From: Escallonia rubra
Lineage: Eukaryota; Streptophyta; Magnoliopsida; Escalloniales; Escalloniaceae
Assembly (NCBI GenBank): GCA_033065855.1
Contig: JAVXUO010002860.1
Coordinates: forward strand, 434,001 to 498,000
DNA: 64,000 nt
Reading direction: 5' to 3'
Each line of letters begins with the position of its first letter. Position 1 is the stretch's first letter. The notes under the pieces were generated by a model. It was given only the letters and a program-made list of their open reading frames with translations. It had not been told where the DNA came from and searched no databases. This document shows positions 35,831-47,000 of the stretch, one piece after another. The translations under genes were made by a program, and so were the position numbers.

Positions 35831-38800
35831 GCGCGTCGGGTGTCCCGGAGACAGGGCATGAGTTGAGTGTGCTTGTTATAACAAAATAATGAATGCAACA
35901 TGTAGTAATGATAAAGTTGGGAGTGATGGTGCACGATCGTCGACGACGGGTCATTTGGTGGTAGCGCGTGACTTTGGGCAACGGGCATCACGGGAGCGTA
36001 CGCGGTCACGGGCGATGGACATCGTGATGTTGATGTACGAAAGACGTCGTGAGGTTGATGTATGAACGTCCGTAAACATCGGGGAGGTGCAAAGGCTCGA
36101 GAAAACAAGTGCGCACGGGGGGGATGCTAGAGGCCAAAAATGAGGGGAAGGCCAAGGCCAAGGCCCCTAGGAGGCTGAGTTCGACCCCCTGGGGAGGCCG
36201 AGGCCGACCCTAGGGGTGGCCAAGGCCAAATGGCCAACTCCCATGAAGGAGCCCAAGGTCACTCCCTCCTCTCGGTGAACTTCGGGCATGCCGACGGTAG
36301 GTGTTTTGATGGGCGATGACAAATCCAAAAGTTTCATTATGATGAACGTGTCGATGTGAATCGTACCTACATGACGAATAAGGTGCCAAGGTTACGTACG
36401 AAGCGTATGAAGCGAAAAATGTGCAAAAATGGGTATGCGCGAAAGGGTGAACCACCGGGGGAAAATGGCCGAGGCCAACCCCTCCTGGAGGCCGAGGCCG
36501 ACCCCCTAGGCATGGGGAAGGTCGAGGCAGACCCCTTGGGACTGGCCAAGGCCATTTTCCATTTGACCCTGTTGCTCCAAGTGCGCCGTCGACCGATGTT
36601 TTTGGTGAAAAGGTGTTCGGGTGATGTTGCTAAATGTTTGAAGAGTTGTGTTAGAGATTCATCATGGCTTTGGCATCTAAGGCATGGCACTTGCATTTTG
36701 GAGGGCTAAATTTTTTGTCTAGAAAGGAGATGGTAAAAGGGTTGCCTCACATTAGTCACCCGAATCAGCTTTGTGAGGGTTGCATTTTCGGCAAACAATT
36801 CAGAAAAAGTTTTCCAAATGAAGCTAATTCAAGAGCCACGGAGCCGCTTCAACTTGTTCACTGGGATGTTTGCGGGCCAATTAATCCACTGTCACTTGAT
36901 AAGAATAAATATTTTCTTTTGTTCATTGACAACTTTAGTCGCAAGACTTGGGTTTATTTTCTTAAAGAAAAATCGGAGGTAGTTGATGTTTTCAAGAAGT
37001 TTAAGGCTCTTGTTGAAAGAGAAAGTGGTTATGGTTTGAAGGCAATAAGATCTGATAGAGGAGGCGAATTCACATCAAATACTTTTAAAAGGTATTGTGA
37101 GGAAAATGGAATTCGCCATCCTTTAACAGTTCCAAGGTCTCCACAACAAAATGGCGTTGCTGAGAGGAAGAATAGAACCATTCTCAACATGGCCCGGAGT
37201 CTATTGAAGACCAAAAGAATGCCCAAGGAGTTTTGGGTAAAAGCCGTTGATTGTGCGGTCTGAACCGGTGTCCATCTAGAAGTGTTCGAGGTGAGACACC
37301 ACAAGAAGCACGGCATGGAAGGAAGCCAAGTGTCTCTCATTTGCGAGTTTTTGGTAGCATTGCTTATACCCATGTGCTAGATGAGAAGCGGTCCAAGCTT
37401 GATGACAAAAGTGAGAAGTATGTCTTCATTGGCTATGACTCGAGTTCCAAAGGCTACAAGCTCTATAACCCAAGCAATGGCAAGACTGTTGTTAGCAGAG
37501 ATGTTATATTTGATGAAGAAACTGCATGGGAATGGAACACTCCACAAGAAAGTTAATATACTTTCCCTTTTCTTGATGTGGAGGAGCAAGAAGACGATGA
37601 CATGCAAAGGGTCATTTCTCCTCCATCATCTCCTCAAGTATCCACACAAGAACAAGCTTCACCTACTTCAAGTGAAAGTCCACCACGTCGCACAAGGAGC
37701 CTCCGCGACATATATGAAGAAACGGAAGAGGTAACTCAAAGAATTGGTGATTTGACTTTTTTTTGTCTTTTTGGTGATAGTGAAACTTTGAGCTTTGAGG
37801 AAGCAACTGAAGAAAAGAAATGGAGAAATGCGATGGATGAAGAAATTCAATCCATAGAGAAGAACAACGCCTGGGAGCTAACCACACTTCCAAAAGACCA
37901 AAAAGCAATTGGAGTCAAATGGGTGTATAAAGCCAAGAAGAATGCAGTAGGTGAAGTAGAGAGGTACAAAGCAAGGTTGGTTGCGAAAGGCTATAACCAA
38001 CGACGTGGCATTGACTATGATGAGGTATTCGCACCCGTTGCTCGCTTATATACTATTAGATTAATAATTTCTTTGGCGGCACAAAAATGGTTGGAAAATC
38101 CATCAAATGGATGTCAAATCGGCATTCTTGACTGACTTTCTTGAAGAGGAGGTGTACGTTGAGCAACTCATGGGCTTTGTCATGAAAGGGCAAGAAGACA
38201 AAGTTCTTAAGTTGAAGAAAGCATTATACGGGTTAAAGCAAGTACAGAGAGCTTGGAATAGTAGACTTGACAAGTATTTCCAAGCAAATGACTTCTCCAA
38301 GTGTCCTCACGAGCATGCTCTTTACGCAAAAGTGAATGGTGATGGAGACATGTTACTTGTTTGCTTGTATGTAGATGACTTAATTTTTACAGGGAATAAC
38401 CAAGACTAATTCTAAATGTTCTAAAACTCTAACTGATTCATGAACTAACTGATTAAGACTTAATTTTGATTATTATATCCTTAAAACCACTCTCTAATAT
38501 GAATATAAAAGTGCATATATCTTAAAAACGAAAATAACATATTAGATTTAGAAGAGAAAAAAAATGATGTTACAATTGAGAATATTATCTTAGATGGGGT
38601 TCTTATTTCTTGATAAATTAATTTTTATATTACTAACCCTAATATAATTGAAAAACAAATTCTAAACGTTATAAAACTCTATGTGGTTGATGAATTAACT
38701 TATTATGACTTAATTTTAACTATTGTATCCTTAAAATTACTTTTTAATATGAATATAAAAATTAATATATCTTAAAAAAAATATACTAGATTTAGAAGAG

Positions 38801-39002
38801 AAAAAATATATATGCTACAATTGAGAATATTATCTTGGATGGAGTTCTTATAAGTTAATTTTCATATTACTAAGCCTTATAAAATTGAAAAACCAATTCT
38901 AAACGTTTTAAAACTCTAATTGATTGATAAATTGACTAACTTATTAGGACTTAATTTAACCTATGGTATCCTTAAAACCACTCTCTAATATGAATATAAA
39001 AA

Positions 39003-40201
39003 GAGTAAATTGTACCAATGGCCACTAAATTATGACCCCTTTTTCACTTAAGTCACCCAACTTTATTTTGTGCCATTTTGGCCACTAAACTCTTAAATCT
39101 GTTCGATTTGACCACTCCATTAGCAGGTGTTAAATTTTCTCCGTTAAAGGGTCACGTGCCACTCACATGACCCTTCAATCTCTTTTTTTCTCTCTCTATC
39201 TTTCTTCTCTAACTTTCCTTCTCACACAGAGATCCACCATCAGATCTACCGTCCCCACAAGACAAGCACCACCGTCATCGACTTTGCTTCGTATAGGAAC
39301 CAGGCCATTACGCCGTCGGTGATGACGCTGATATTCTTCTTCAGCTCCACCACTCTCTTCATACACGCCCCTTCGATTTCCCTGGCATGGCTGCCACAAT
39401 CTTCTCCCACCTCATAGCCACATCCTTCGGAAACGCCTTCATTTCTGCTATCAATTGACCCCACGGGTGCCGGATGCTACCTGAATTCTTCGGCCTTCTA
39501 GGCCTTGGATCGGCGATTAGAGGGTTTCTTACTGGAATTCCACAGGGTCAGACAGGTCATTTTGGGATGGGGGTGACAGAAGGGCGAGGCCCACGTCGAC
39601 GCAAATGTTGCTGGTGGTGAGAGCCGAAGGGGCGGAAGGGCAGACAAGAAAGGAGAGGGCTAGCCACAAAATGAGGGATTTTAGAGAGTGAAGAGAAGTG
39701 AAATAGGAGAAGTGAGATGATTAACGTGGGTTTGTAAGGAGTTAGAGTAAGGGATTCGGGATCCGGAGTTGAAGGTAATGGGTGAGATTGAAACATTAAT
39801 CTGGGTTTGCTCTCTTCGTCTAAGAACTCTATGGTCAGATAGAGGGAAGGGAGACCAGGAGAAGGGGGAGAGAGAAATTGAGAGTGAGAGAGAGAGAGAG
39901 AGAGAGAAAGGAGATTATGAGAAAGTTTGAGGGTTACTTATTTTTTCAGGAATATTACCATGTCATTAGTTCATGTGATTTTACAGCCTAATTAATTTTT
40001 TAGTATTGACGGTTTTGCCCCTGCTTTGAAGGGTCATGTGATCGGCATGTGACCCTTTAACGGAGAAAATTTAACACCAGCTGACGGAGTGGTCAAATCA
40101 AACATATTTGAGAGTCTAGTGGCCAAAATGGCACAAAATAAAGTTGGGTGACTTAAGTGAAAAATGGGTCATAGTTCAGTGGCCATTGGTGCAGTTTACT
40201 C
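39003..40201. mobile_element. Mutator-like element in the truncated Helitron
   Basis: It begins GAGTAAATTGTACCA and ends TGCAGTTTACTC; the perfect 9-bp target duplication is atataaaaa (38994-39002 and 40202-40210). Inverted repeats extend about 110 bases ('aatggccactaaa', 'acttaagtcacccaacttta', and so on). The interior 39180-39900 is not AT-rich. A minus-strand frame at 39246-39464 (including KRVVELKKNISVITDGVMA) looks protein-like and may be a captured host fragment, but I do not recognise it. Confidence 0.92.
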
Positions 40202-43200
40202 ATATAAAAATTCATATATCTTAAAAACGAAAAATAACAAACTAAATTTAGGAGAGAAAAAAAATGATGTTACAATTGAGAATATTATCTTGGATGAGCT
40301 TCTTATTTCTTGATAAGTTAATTTCCATATTACTAAGACTTATATAATTGAAAAACTAACTCTAAACGTTCTAAAACTCTAACTGATTCATGAACAAACT
40401 TATTAGAACTTAATTTTGAGTATTGTATCCCTAAAACCACTCTCTAATATGAATATAAAGATATCTTAAAAACGAAAAATAAAATACTAGATTTAATAGG
40501 AAAAAAAATGATGCTACAATTGAGAATATTATCTTGGATGGTTTTATTATTTCTTGATAAGTTAATTTCCATATTAATAAGCCTTATAAAATTAAAAAAT
40601 TAACTCTAAACGTTCTAAAACCCTAACTGATTCATGAACTAACTTATTACGACTTAATTTTGACTATTGTATCCTTATAACCACTTTCTAATATGAATAT
40701 AAAAATTTTCTATTAAAAACAAAAATAACATACTAAATTTATAAGAGAAAAAAAATGATGCTACAATTGAGAATGTTATCTTGGACGTGGTTCTTATTTC
40801 TTGATAAGTTAATTTTCATATTTCAAAGCCTTATATAATTGAAAAATAAATTCTAAACGTTCTAAAACTCTAACTGATTGATGAACTAACTTACTATGAC
40901 TTAATTTTGACTATTGTATCCTTACAATCACTCTATAATATAAATGTAAAAAATCTTATATAATAAAAACGAAAATAACATATTAGATTTAGAAGAGAAA
41001 AAAAATGATGTTACAATTGAGAATATTATCTTGGCTGGGGTTCTTATTTCTTGACAAGTTGATTTTCATATTACTAAGCCTTATATAATTGAAAAATAAA
41101 TTCTAAATGTTCTAAAAATCTAACTGATTGATGAATTAACTTACTATGACTTAATTTTAATTATTTGTATCATTAAAATCATTCTCTAATATGAATATAA
41201 AAATTCACATATTTTGAAAACGAAAATAACATACTAGATTTAGAAGAGAAAAAATATGATGTTATAAATTGAAACATTATCTCGATATGATTCTTATGTC
41301 TTGATAAGTTAGTTTCCATATTACTAAGTTTTATATAATTAAAAGCTAATTCTAAATGTCCTTAAACTCTAATTGATTGATGAACTAACTTATTATGACT
41401 TAATTTTGACTATTGCTTCCTTAAAAACATTCTCTAATATGAATACAAAAATTCATACATCTTAAAAATGAAAATAACATACTCGATTTAGAAGAGAGAA
41501 AAAATTGATGCTATAATTAAGACTGAAACAATAAAAATAATATAATAATTGTTTATTTTTTTAAAATTATAAAATTTGCTTACCATAACTGATGTAATGA
41601 TTTGTTAATATAGTATAGTAGCTTTTATAATCCTTTTCATAAAAATAAAATAATTGACACACAAACAACAAATGACTGTATAATTATTATTCATTAAAAT
41701 TGTAATAATGATAAAGCTTATTTATTAATTTGATAGATGAAAAGGACTTAAAGCTATATACTAAACACGTCAATGTATCTAAAAGTACATCAATATTATC
41801 TTAGATGTGATCCCTATTTTTAAGTTTATTTAATTTTACAGGAATTATATAAGAGTTATATGAGGAAGCCTTATATAATGTGAAAACTAATTCTAACACT
41901 CTAATTATACATTTTTTTTAGAATTTGATTTTTACTATTGGGTTCTAAAAACTAACGCTCTCATACAAAGACAAAAAACCACGCATCTAAAAAAAATAAC
42001 TTATGGATATTTAGAAGAAAAAAATTATATTACAGTTCATTTAAGTTTATTATAATGTAATAAATGTATGTTTATTTACACATACATAGTCATTGCAAAA
42101 ATTACCTATATAACATATAAAATCAATTACCAAATTACAGAACAATTTTTTTGCTTTGATAAGACCGGACGATCAATAAAGTGGTTATATAAGCATATAT
42201 GAGATTTTGAAAAGAAATCATATATGTATTAGGGGAAAAAAGGTGCAATCAAATCAAATAATTTTTAATTACTATCGTGTTCTTAATTATCTTGGATGAT
42301 GTTCTTATTTCTTAATAAGTTAATTTGCTTATTAGTAAGCCTTATAATTGAAAACCTAATTTTAAACATTCTAAAACTCTAACTAATTAATGAACTAACT
42401 TATTAGGACTTGATTTAAACTATTGTATCATTAAAATCACTTTCTAATAGGAGTATGAAAATTTATATATAAAAAAATGAAAATAACATATTAGATTTAA
42501 AAGAGAAAAACAAATGATGTTACAATTGAGATTGAAGCAATAAAAATAATTTAGCAATTACTTCATATTTATTTATTTTAATATATACTTACCGTATTGA
42601 TGTAAAGATTTATCAAATATAATATATAGGTTTTAGAATCCTTTTGGTAAGAAATTAAAAAAATTGACCATCTTTTTTTGGGTGGGACCACACGACTAAC
42701 AAATGACTGTCTAATTATTATCAATTAAGATTGTAATAATGATAAAGCTTATTCATAAATATGATAATTGAAAAGGATTTACGGTAATATACTAAATATG
42801 TTAGTGTATTATACAAATATTATTTTGGATGTGATTCATATTTTCAAATTTATTTAGTTTTAAAGGAACTACTTGTGGACTATATTAGAAAGCCTTATAT
42901 AATTTGAGAATTAATTCTAGAAAAATATATACTAATTTATTAGGATTTAATTTTGACTATCGTGCTCTTTAAACTAACTTTCTCATACGATGATAAAAAA
43001 ATCATGTATCTAGAAAACAAAAATAACATCTGAGATTTAGAAGGAAAAAAATATGTTATAATTAATTTAAGTTTATTATAATATAATAAATGTGTGTGTG
43101 TGTGTGTGTGTGTATACATAACATAATCATTACAAAAAATTATCAATGTAACATATAAGATCAATAATGCAATTATATGACAGTTTTTTTGCTTTGATAA

Positions 43201-43336
43201 CACCGCACAATAATCAAAGTGGCTACATCGCATATATGAGATTCTAAAAAGAAATCACACATGTATTTAAAAAAAGGATAAAATTAAATCAAATAATTCT
43301 TAATTACTATATTTGAGAACATTTAATATCTTTAAA

Positions 43337-43379
<43 letters not shown>

Positions 43380-43555
43380 ATTCTACAAAACAAACAATTA
43401 ACCACTTTGTTTTTGCATAGGGTGTTATGATCAATGAAATGACTTTTTTATTTATAATTAAGTAAGTTTTTCATGAAAAAAAAATTTATAAGTGCACTTA
43501 GTAGATATAAAAACTATAACTTGGCGACAAGTCATTGAAGATATAGAAAATAATT

Positions 43556-44627
43556 GGGTTAATTACACTTATGTCTCTGAGGTTTGGGTGAAATTATAGT
43601 CAAGGATACTAAGTTTCAAAAGGTAACAAACCGTGATCACAAACGTTAAAAAGGTAACACAAGTCCATCCGTCAAGTATCCGTCCAAAAAGTGTAATTTT
43701 TGTGATGTCATCAGTACATATTTTCATAATATGACAATCCTACCCTTAGATTATTGTTACCTCTCTTCTCACTCTTCCATTTTCTCTTTCACGAGCCTCC
43801 TCTCTCTTCCCCTTATAAGTCTTCTTCCATCAGACACATCCAACCACCAGGCGGCAGCCCCCAACATTTCACCACGCCGCTGCTCCCACCGCCTACCACC
43901 ACACCGCTGCCCCCACCATCCTACCACCAAGTCGTTGCTCCCACCACTCACCACCATGCCGCTGCCCCCATTGTACCACCACCACACCGCTGCCTACTGC
44001 CGACAACCACGTCAATGCCCATCGCCGACCACCACGCATGTTGCTCCCACCGTCGACCACCACGCCTGTTGCTCCCACCGCCCACCATCACGTCGCTGCT
44101 CCCCCACCCCCCGCTGTCGTCCCCCCCTTCCCCGCCGTAATTTCCCTTACCCCGCCGCTTTCCCCTTCCCCCTACCCCCACCACGTCGTGGCGTCGTCCC
44201 CCGCCCCACTGCATTCCTTTCCCCCACCCTACCCTGCGCCGTCCCCCTCCCTTCCCCTACCCCATGCCTTCTGATTTCTTGAAAATTTGGATAATGAGTG
44301 TTGGAATTGCAAGAATTGAAACCCTAATTTGAAAAATAGGGAGGAAAAAAAGAATGGCTTGAAACCCTAATTTTCAAATTAGGGTTTCAAATGAAAAAGA
44401 ATTGAAACCCTAATTTGGAAATTAGGGTTTCAATTCTTTTTGAACCCTAATTTGAATGGCATGGTAAACAATTTACTTTTCAAGTCATGGACAAAATGGT
44501 CATTTTGACTATTCCGTTATGTATATGGGTATGCTGTTAGGTCAAAGGACATAAGTGCCTATTTTCCAAACTTATGGACACGCGTATAATTTCACCCAAA
44601 TCTCAGGGACATAAGTGTAATTAACCC
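43556..44627. mobile_element. Mutator-like element near the Helitron 3' end
   Basis: It begins GGGTTAATTACACTTATGTC and ends GTGTAATTAACCC, with a perfect 9-bp target duplication aaaataatt (43547-43555 and 44628-44636). Its ends resemble those of the element at 3459-4391. The interior has a C-rich, CCACC-type low-complexity stretch (43850-44270) followed by palindromic AAACCCTAATTT motifs (44310-44460), as in the 3459 element. Confidence 0.92.
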
Positions 44628-44711
44628 AAAATAATTTCAACACTTCAAAATAAGGACATGTCATCTTTATCAATTTAATTTTATCAATACTACATCTTAC
44701 AAGAATTAAAG

Positions 44712-44753
<42 letters not shown>

Positions 44754-44969
44754 TATGAAAATCTTGGATATTATGTGGTCGTCTGTCAAATTTATTTTTA
44801 GTATATCTGAATAATGAATTTGTTTTAAGTAATTTTATAAAGCTTATTCTAATCGAATATACACTGATAATTTTTTTCTAATATAGGACCGAATATGAAA
44901 TATATTATTTTTATAGCTGATTAAATTCACATTAAATTGGCCCGAGCTTGGCTTGGGTTACTGGGCTAG

Positions 44970-45283
44970 TTTTATTAAAGGTTGTTAAAATCAAACAATT
45001 AATAACCAACAAATTTAACCTCTGAAACAATCCCAAAACCTATATCCGCGATTTCTTTCACTCACAATCCCCACTTATTTCAAGAAGATATATTTGATCA
45101 TTTATCTTATCTTCCATACGAAGTGTGTGTGTCCCAAATTACTTGTTAGCATATAAGTCTTGTGAGTCTCCCTCATCGCTAATGAGACCAAGTTTGAATC
45201 ATTTATGTTAAGATGGAGTTATGCAAGTTTTAACTTGGGATTTGTATGAACCGGTGCTTACATTGGGGGACACTCGCAAGGAT

Positions 45284-45328
<45 letters not shown>

Positions 45329-45890
45329 GTTTTCTAGACCAAAACACAAAAGTCAGTAGTTATTTCTACACCTCGTTTACACACTTGCACTCCTCATAGA
45401 GCCCGATTTCTTAATCAACTCCAAATTTTCATCGGACTCACAAAACCGAACCTCGGTCACATATCAGCAAATGACTCTGAAACTACGAACGAGAATTGGA
45501 CAATGAATGCTACTCTCCTCTCTCTTTCTCCAGATGACCTTTTCCTCAAAGTCATTGTTCCTTAAACATCGTTTGATTTCTTCCATTAAGCACTCATCGT
45601 AGTTTCCAAGAATAGGATGCAATATTACAAGAACAACAACAAACCAACTGGTCATTCCCACTCTTCCCATCTTCTTTGCACACGAAACACCAAGTCAAAC
45701 TTTCTTCGCTTTGTTTCTTAGTTCTATTTTGTATATAAACTAATTCAATAATCAAAGAACACTAAAAAGAGAGCAACCTGGCTATATGGATGCAGTATAC
45801 AACGAGTGTAGAAGTGCCCAGAAAATGTTAAAGAAGAGGAAAAGAACGACTCGAGAAGCAAAAAGATTTGCACTAAATTAACTTGCGACC
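44970..45890. repeat. Segmental duplication block D'
   Basis: Diverged copy of 12769-13735. It begins ttttattaaagg right after the Helitron end, equivalent to the host site next to copia element 1. A (TC)n run lies at 45287-45326. Homology ends after 'aaaaagatttgcac' near 45870. Confidence 0.75.
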
Positions 45891-45967
45891 TGCCTGACCA
45901 AACCTAGAAGACAACAAGCACCAATCGCATCAAGAAGCAGCCAACCTAATGCATAATATCTCGAACC

Positions 45968-46122
45968 CTAAAAGTCATTGTCCTTGATACCCCCGTCATA
46001 AGTTCTCATCGTCCGACGAGTGAAAGCACTTGGATTCAACCGGCAGGTACAATCAGACTTTGTTCCAGATAGCAAGCTTGCTGGTGTAATTGATCTAGGA
46101 AGCCCAATTGGCAAACCATTAG
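45968..46122 (-). other. Possible terminal coding exon, gene unknown
   Basis: On the minus strand a tttgcag acceptor is followed by an open frame of 50 codons ending in TAG. It contains GLPIGLPRSITPASLL and then RLNPSAFTRRTMRTYDGG. Composition and the acceptor suggest a real or recently lost last exon. I do not recognise the protein. Its likely upstream partner is the segment at 46569-46686. Confidence 0.4.
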
Positions 46123-46568
46123 CTGCAAACTAATAATTGGCATGGCATGCTCACTGCCAATAGCACGAGGACAAGGTGGTTGGGCTGCCATTACGCAATT
46201 CGAAACTGGGACTGTATATAGGAAACAGACCGATAACGTTTTCTGGGAAATTAAGGGGTCAAATTCATGGCCAGTATCTGACAGTCATGCTTTCAGTTTC
46301 CTCCAAGTTCTGATCACCATATATTCAGCTAAGGTTGAACAACTCGAGTTAATTTCACCTACTAATATTTGTGCAAACAGCAAAGTTGTTCCTAAAACAA
46401 TCCATACATTGTTCAAGACTAGACAGGTAAGTAAGGAACGTATTACTGAGAGTGTGGAGTGAGAATTAGAAAACTACGATACAATGAGTTAAAAGAAGAA
46501 AGGGAAATCAAATGCTGAAAGAGAGATCAAAAGAGGCCTTTTACCTGAAGTAGACCTGCATAACTTAC

Positions 46569-46686
46569 CTTTACGTTCCTGAGAATTGGACACACAGGAA
46601 GCAAATGTACAGAAACTACCAGTCCAACTCCATTTTTTTCATGGTAAAAGCACTCTTTTGTAAGCTCTACCACATAATTCACAAGT
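46569..46686 (-). other. Possible internal coding exon, gene unknown
   Basis: A pyrimidine-rich acceptor (tttgttggtag) and a consensus donor (aag/gtaagt) bracket 118 bases on the minus strand. One frame is fully open for 39 codons and includes LVNYVVELTKECFYHEKN and VSVHLLPVCPILRN. This arrangement is typical of a plant internal exon. A further open stretch at 46717-46902 on the same strand (GLQLIEENLIVQGTKQLMV) could be part of the same gene or pseudogene. Family not recognised. Confidence 0.4.
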
Positions 46687-47000
46687 CTACCAACAAAAGC
46701 AGAAGCAGAAAACATATCAGACAGAACAACTACAGAAAGATAAGAATATGAAAGAAACAGTCCATAACACTTGGATTTTCTCCAAAACCATCAACTGCTT
46801 GGTTCCTTGAACAATAAGATTCTCCTCGATCAGCTGCAAGCCTCGATCAACCATCCCTTTTGGACACATCGAGTAAGACGGATGACCGCCACTCAGCGAC
46901 AATCTCGCTTATCCTTCTCATCATAAAGCTAAAAGCTTAATTTTAAAAAAAAATCGTAAAGCTAAAAGCCCTCATACCCGACGTCCGAAGTGACCCGACG

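Larger units (their letters stand above)
33806..36621. mobile_element. GC-rich insertion of unknown class in copia 2 pol
   Basis: The pol sequence is interrupted after 'aaatattgatg' and resumes at 'tgatgttgctaaatg'. The 5-bp tgatg (33801-33805 and 36622-36626) is a possible target duplication. The insert is GC-rich, unlike its surroundings. It starts CCAAGGAAAG and ends TTCGGG, with no terminal inverted repeats I can find. On the minus strand 34080-34170 looks like an LTR-type promoter (cctataaatagtgcac), so a solo or partial LTR-type element is possible. It holds two minisatellites and a stretch of 'aggccgaggcc'-type repeats (36140-36560). No protein domain is recognised. Confidence 0.6.
32106..38404 (+). 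mobile_element. Truncated Ty1/copia retrotransposon 2
   Basis: It has a 5' LTR, a primer-binding site, gag, protease, integrase and the first part of reverse transcriptase. It stops abruptly just after the YVDD motif at 38404, where Helitron-type repeats begin. RNase H, polypurine tract and 3' LTR are missing. It carries many stops and frameshifts and a 2.8-kb GC-rich insertion (33806-36621). Sequence differs clearly from copia element 1, so it is a separate, older family. Confidence 0.92.
33414..38404 (+). pseudogene. pol of copia element 2, disrupted and truncated
   Basis: Protease carries [14 protein letters not shown] (from about 33455). The frame ends at TAA near 33760, continues briefly in another frame, and is split by the GC-rich insertion. 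Integrase resumes at about 36664 (CEGCIFGKQFRKSF, HWDVCGPINPL, RSDRGGEF, QQNGVAERKNRT), breaks again at about 37260, and is followed by a stop at 37554. Reverse transcriptase starts near 37800 ([20 protein letters not shown]), breaks near 38090, continues with MDVKSAFL and KKALYGLKQ, and ends at CLYVDDLIFTGNNQ. The remaining reverse transcriptase and RNase H are absent. Confidence 0.92.
38405..44969 (+). mobile_element. 5'-truncated Helitron with two nested Mutator-like elements
   Basis: The 3' end has a hairpin (CCCGAGC, loop TTG, GCTTGGG) and finishes CTGGGCTAG before a T at 44970. The interior is about ten AT-rich tandem units of roughly 240-300 bp (core 'gataagttaatttccatatt', 'attgagaatattatcttgg'). 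End and repeats resemble the nested Helitron at 23810-26732, so both belong to one family. The TC 5' end is missing: repeats start immediately after the broken copia reverse transcriptase. Other contents are a (TG)n tract (43091-43113), an (AT)n tract (43338-43375) and an (AC)n tract (44713-44752). No gene is present. Confidence 0.82.

Noticed and set aside
43731-44282. 183-codon proline-rich frame resembling an extensin
   Set aside because: It begins inside a Mutator-like element, has no signal peptide or SPPPP repeats, and several other frames on both strands are equally open over the same low-complexity DNA.
46142-46462. Plus-strand 106-codon frame
   Set aside because: No recognised domain. 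It lies opposite the minus-strand exon candidates and probably falls in their intron; no plus-strand splice or promoter support.
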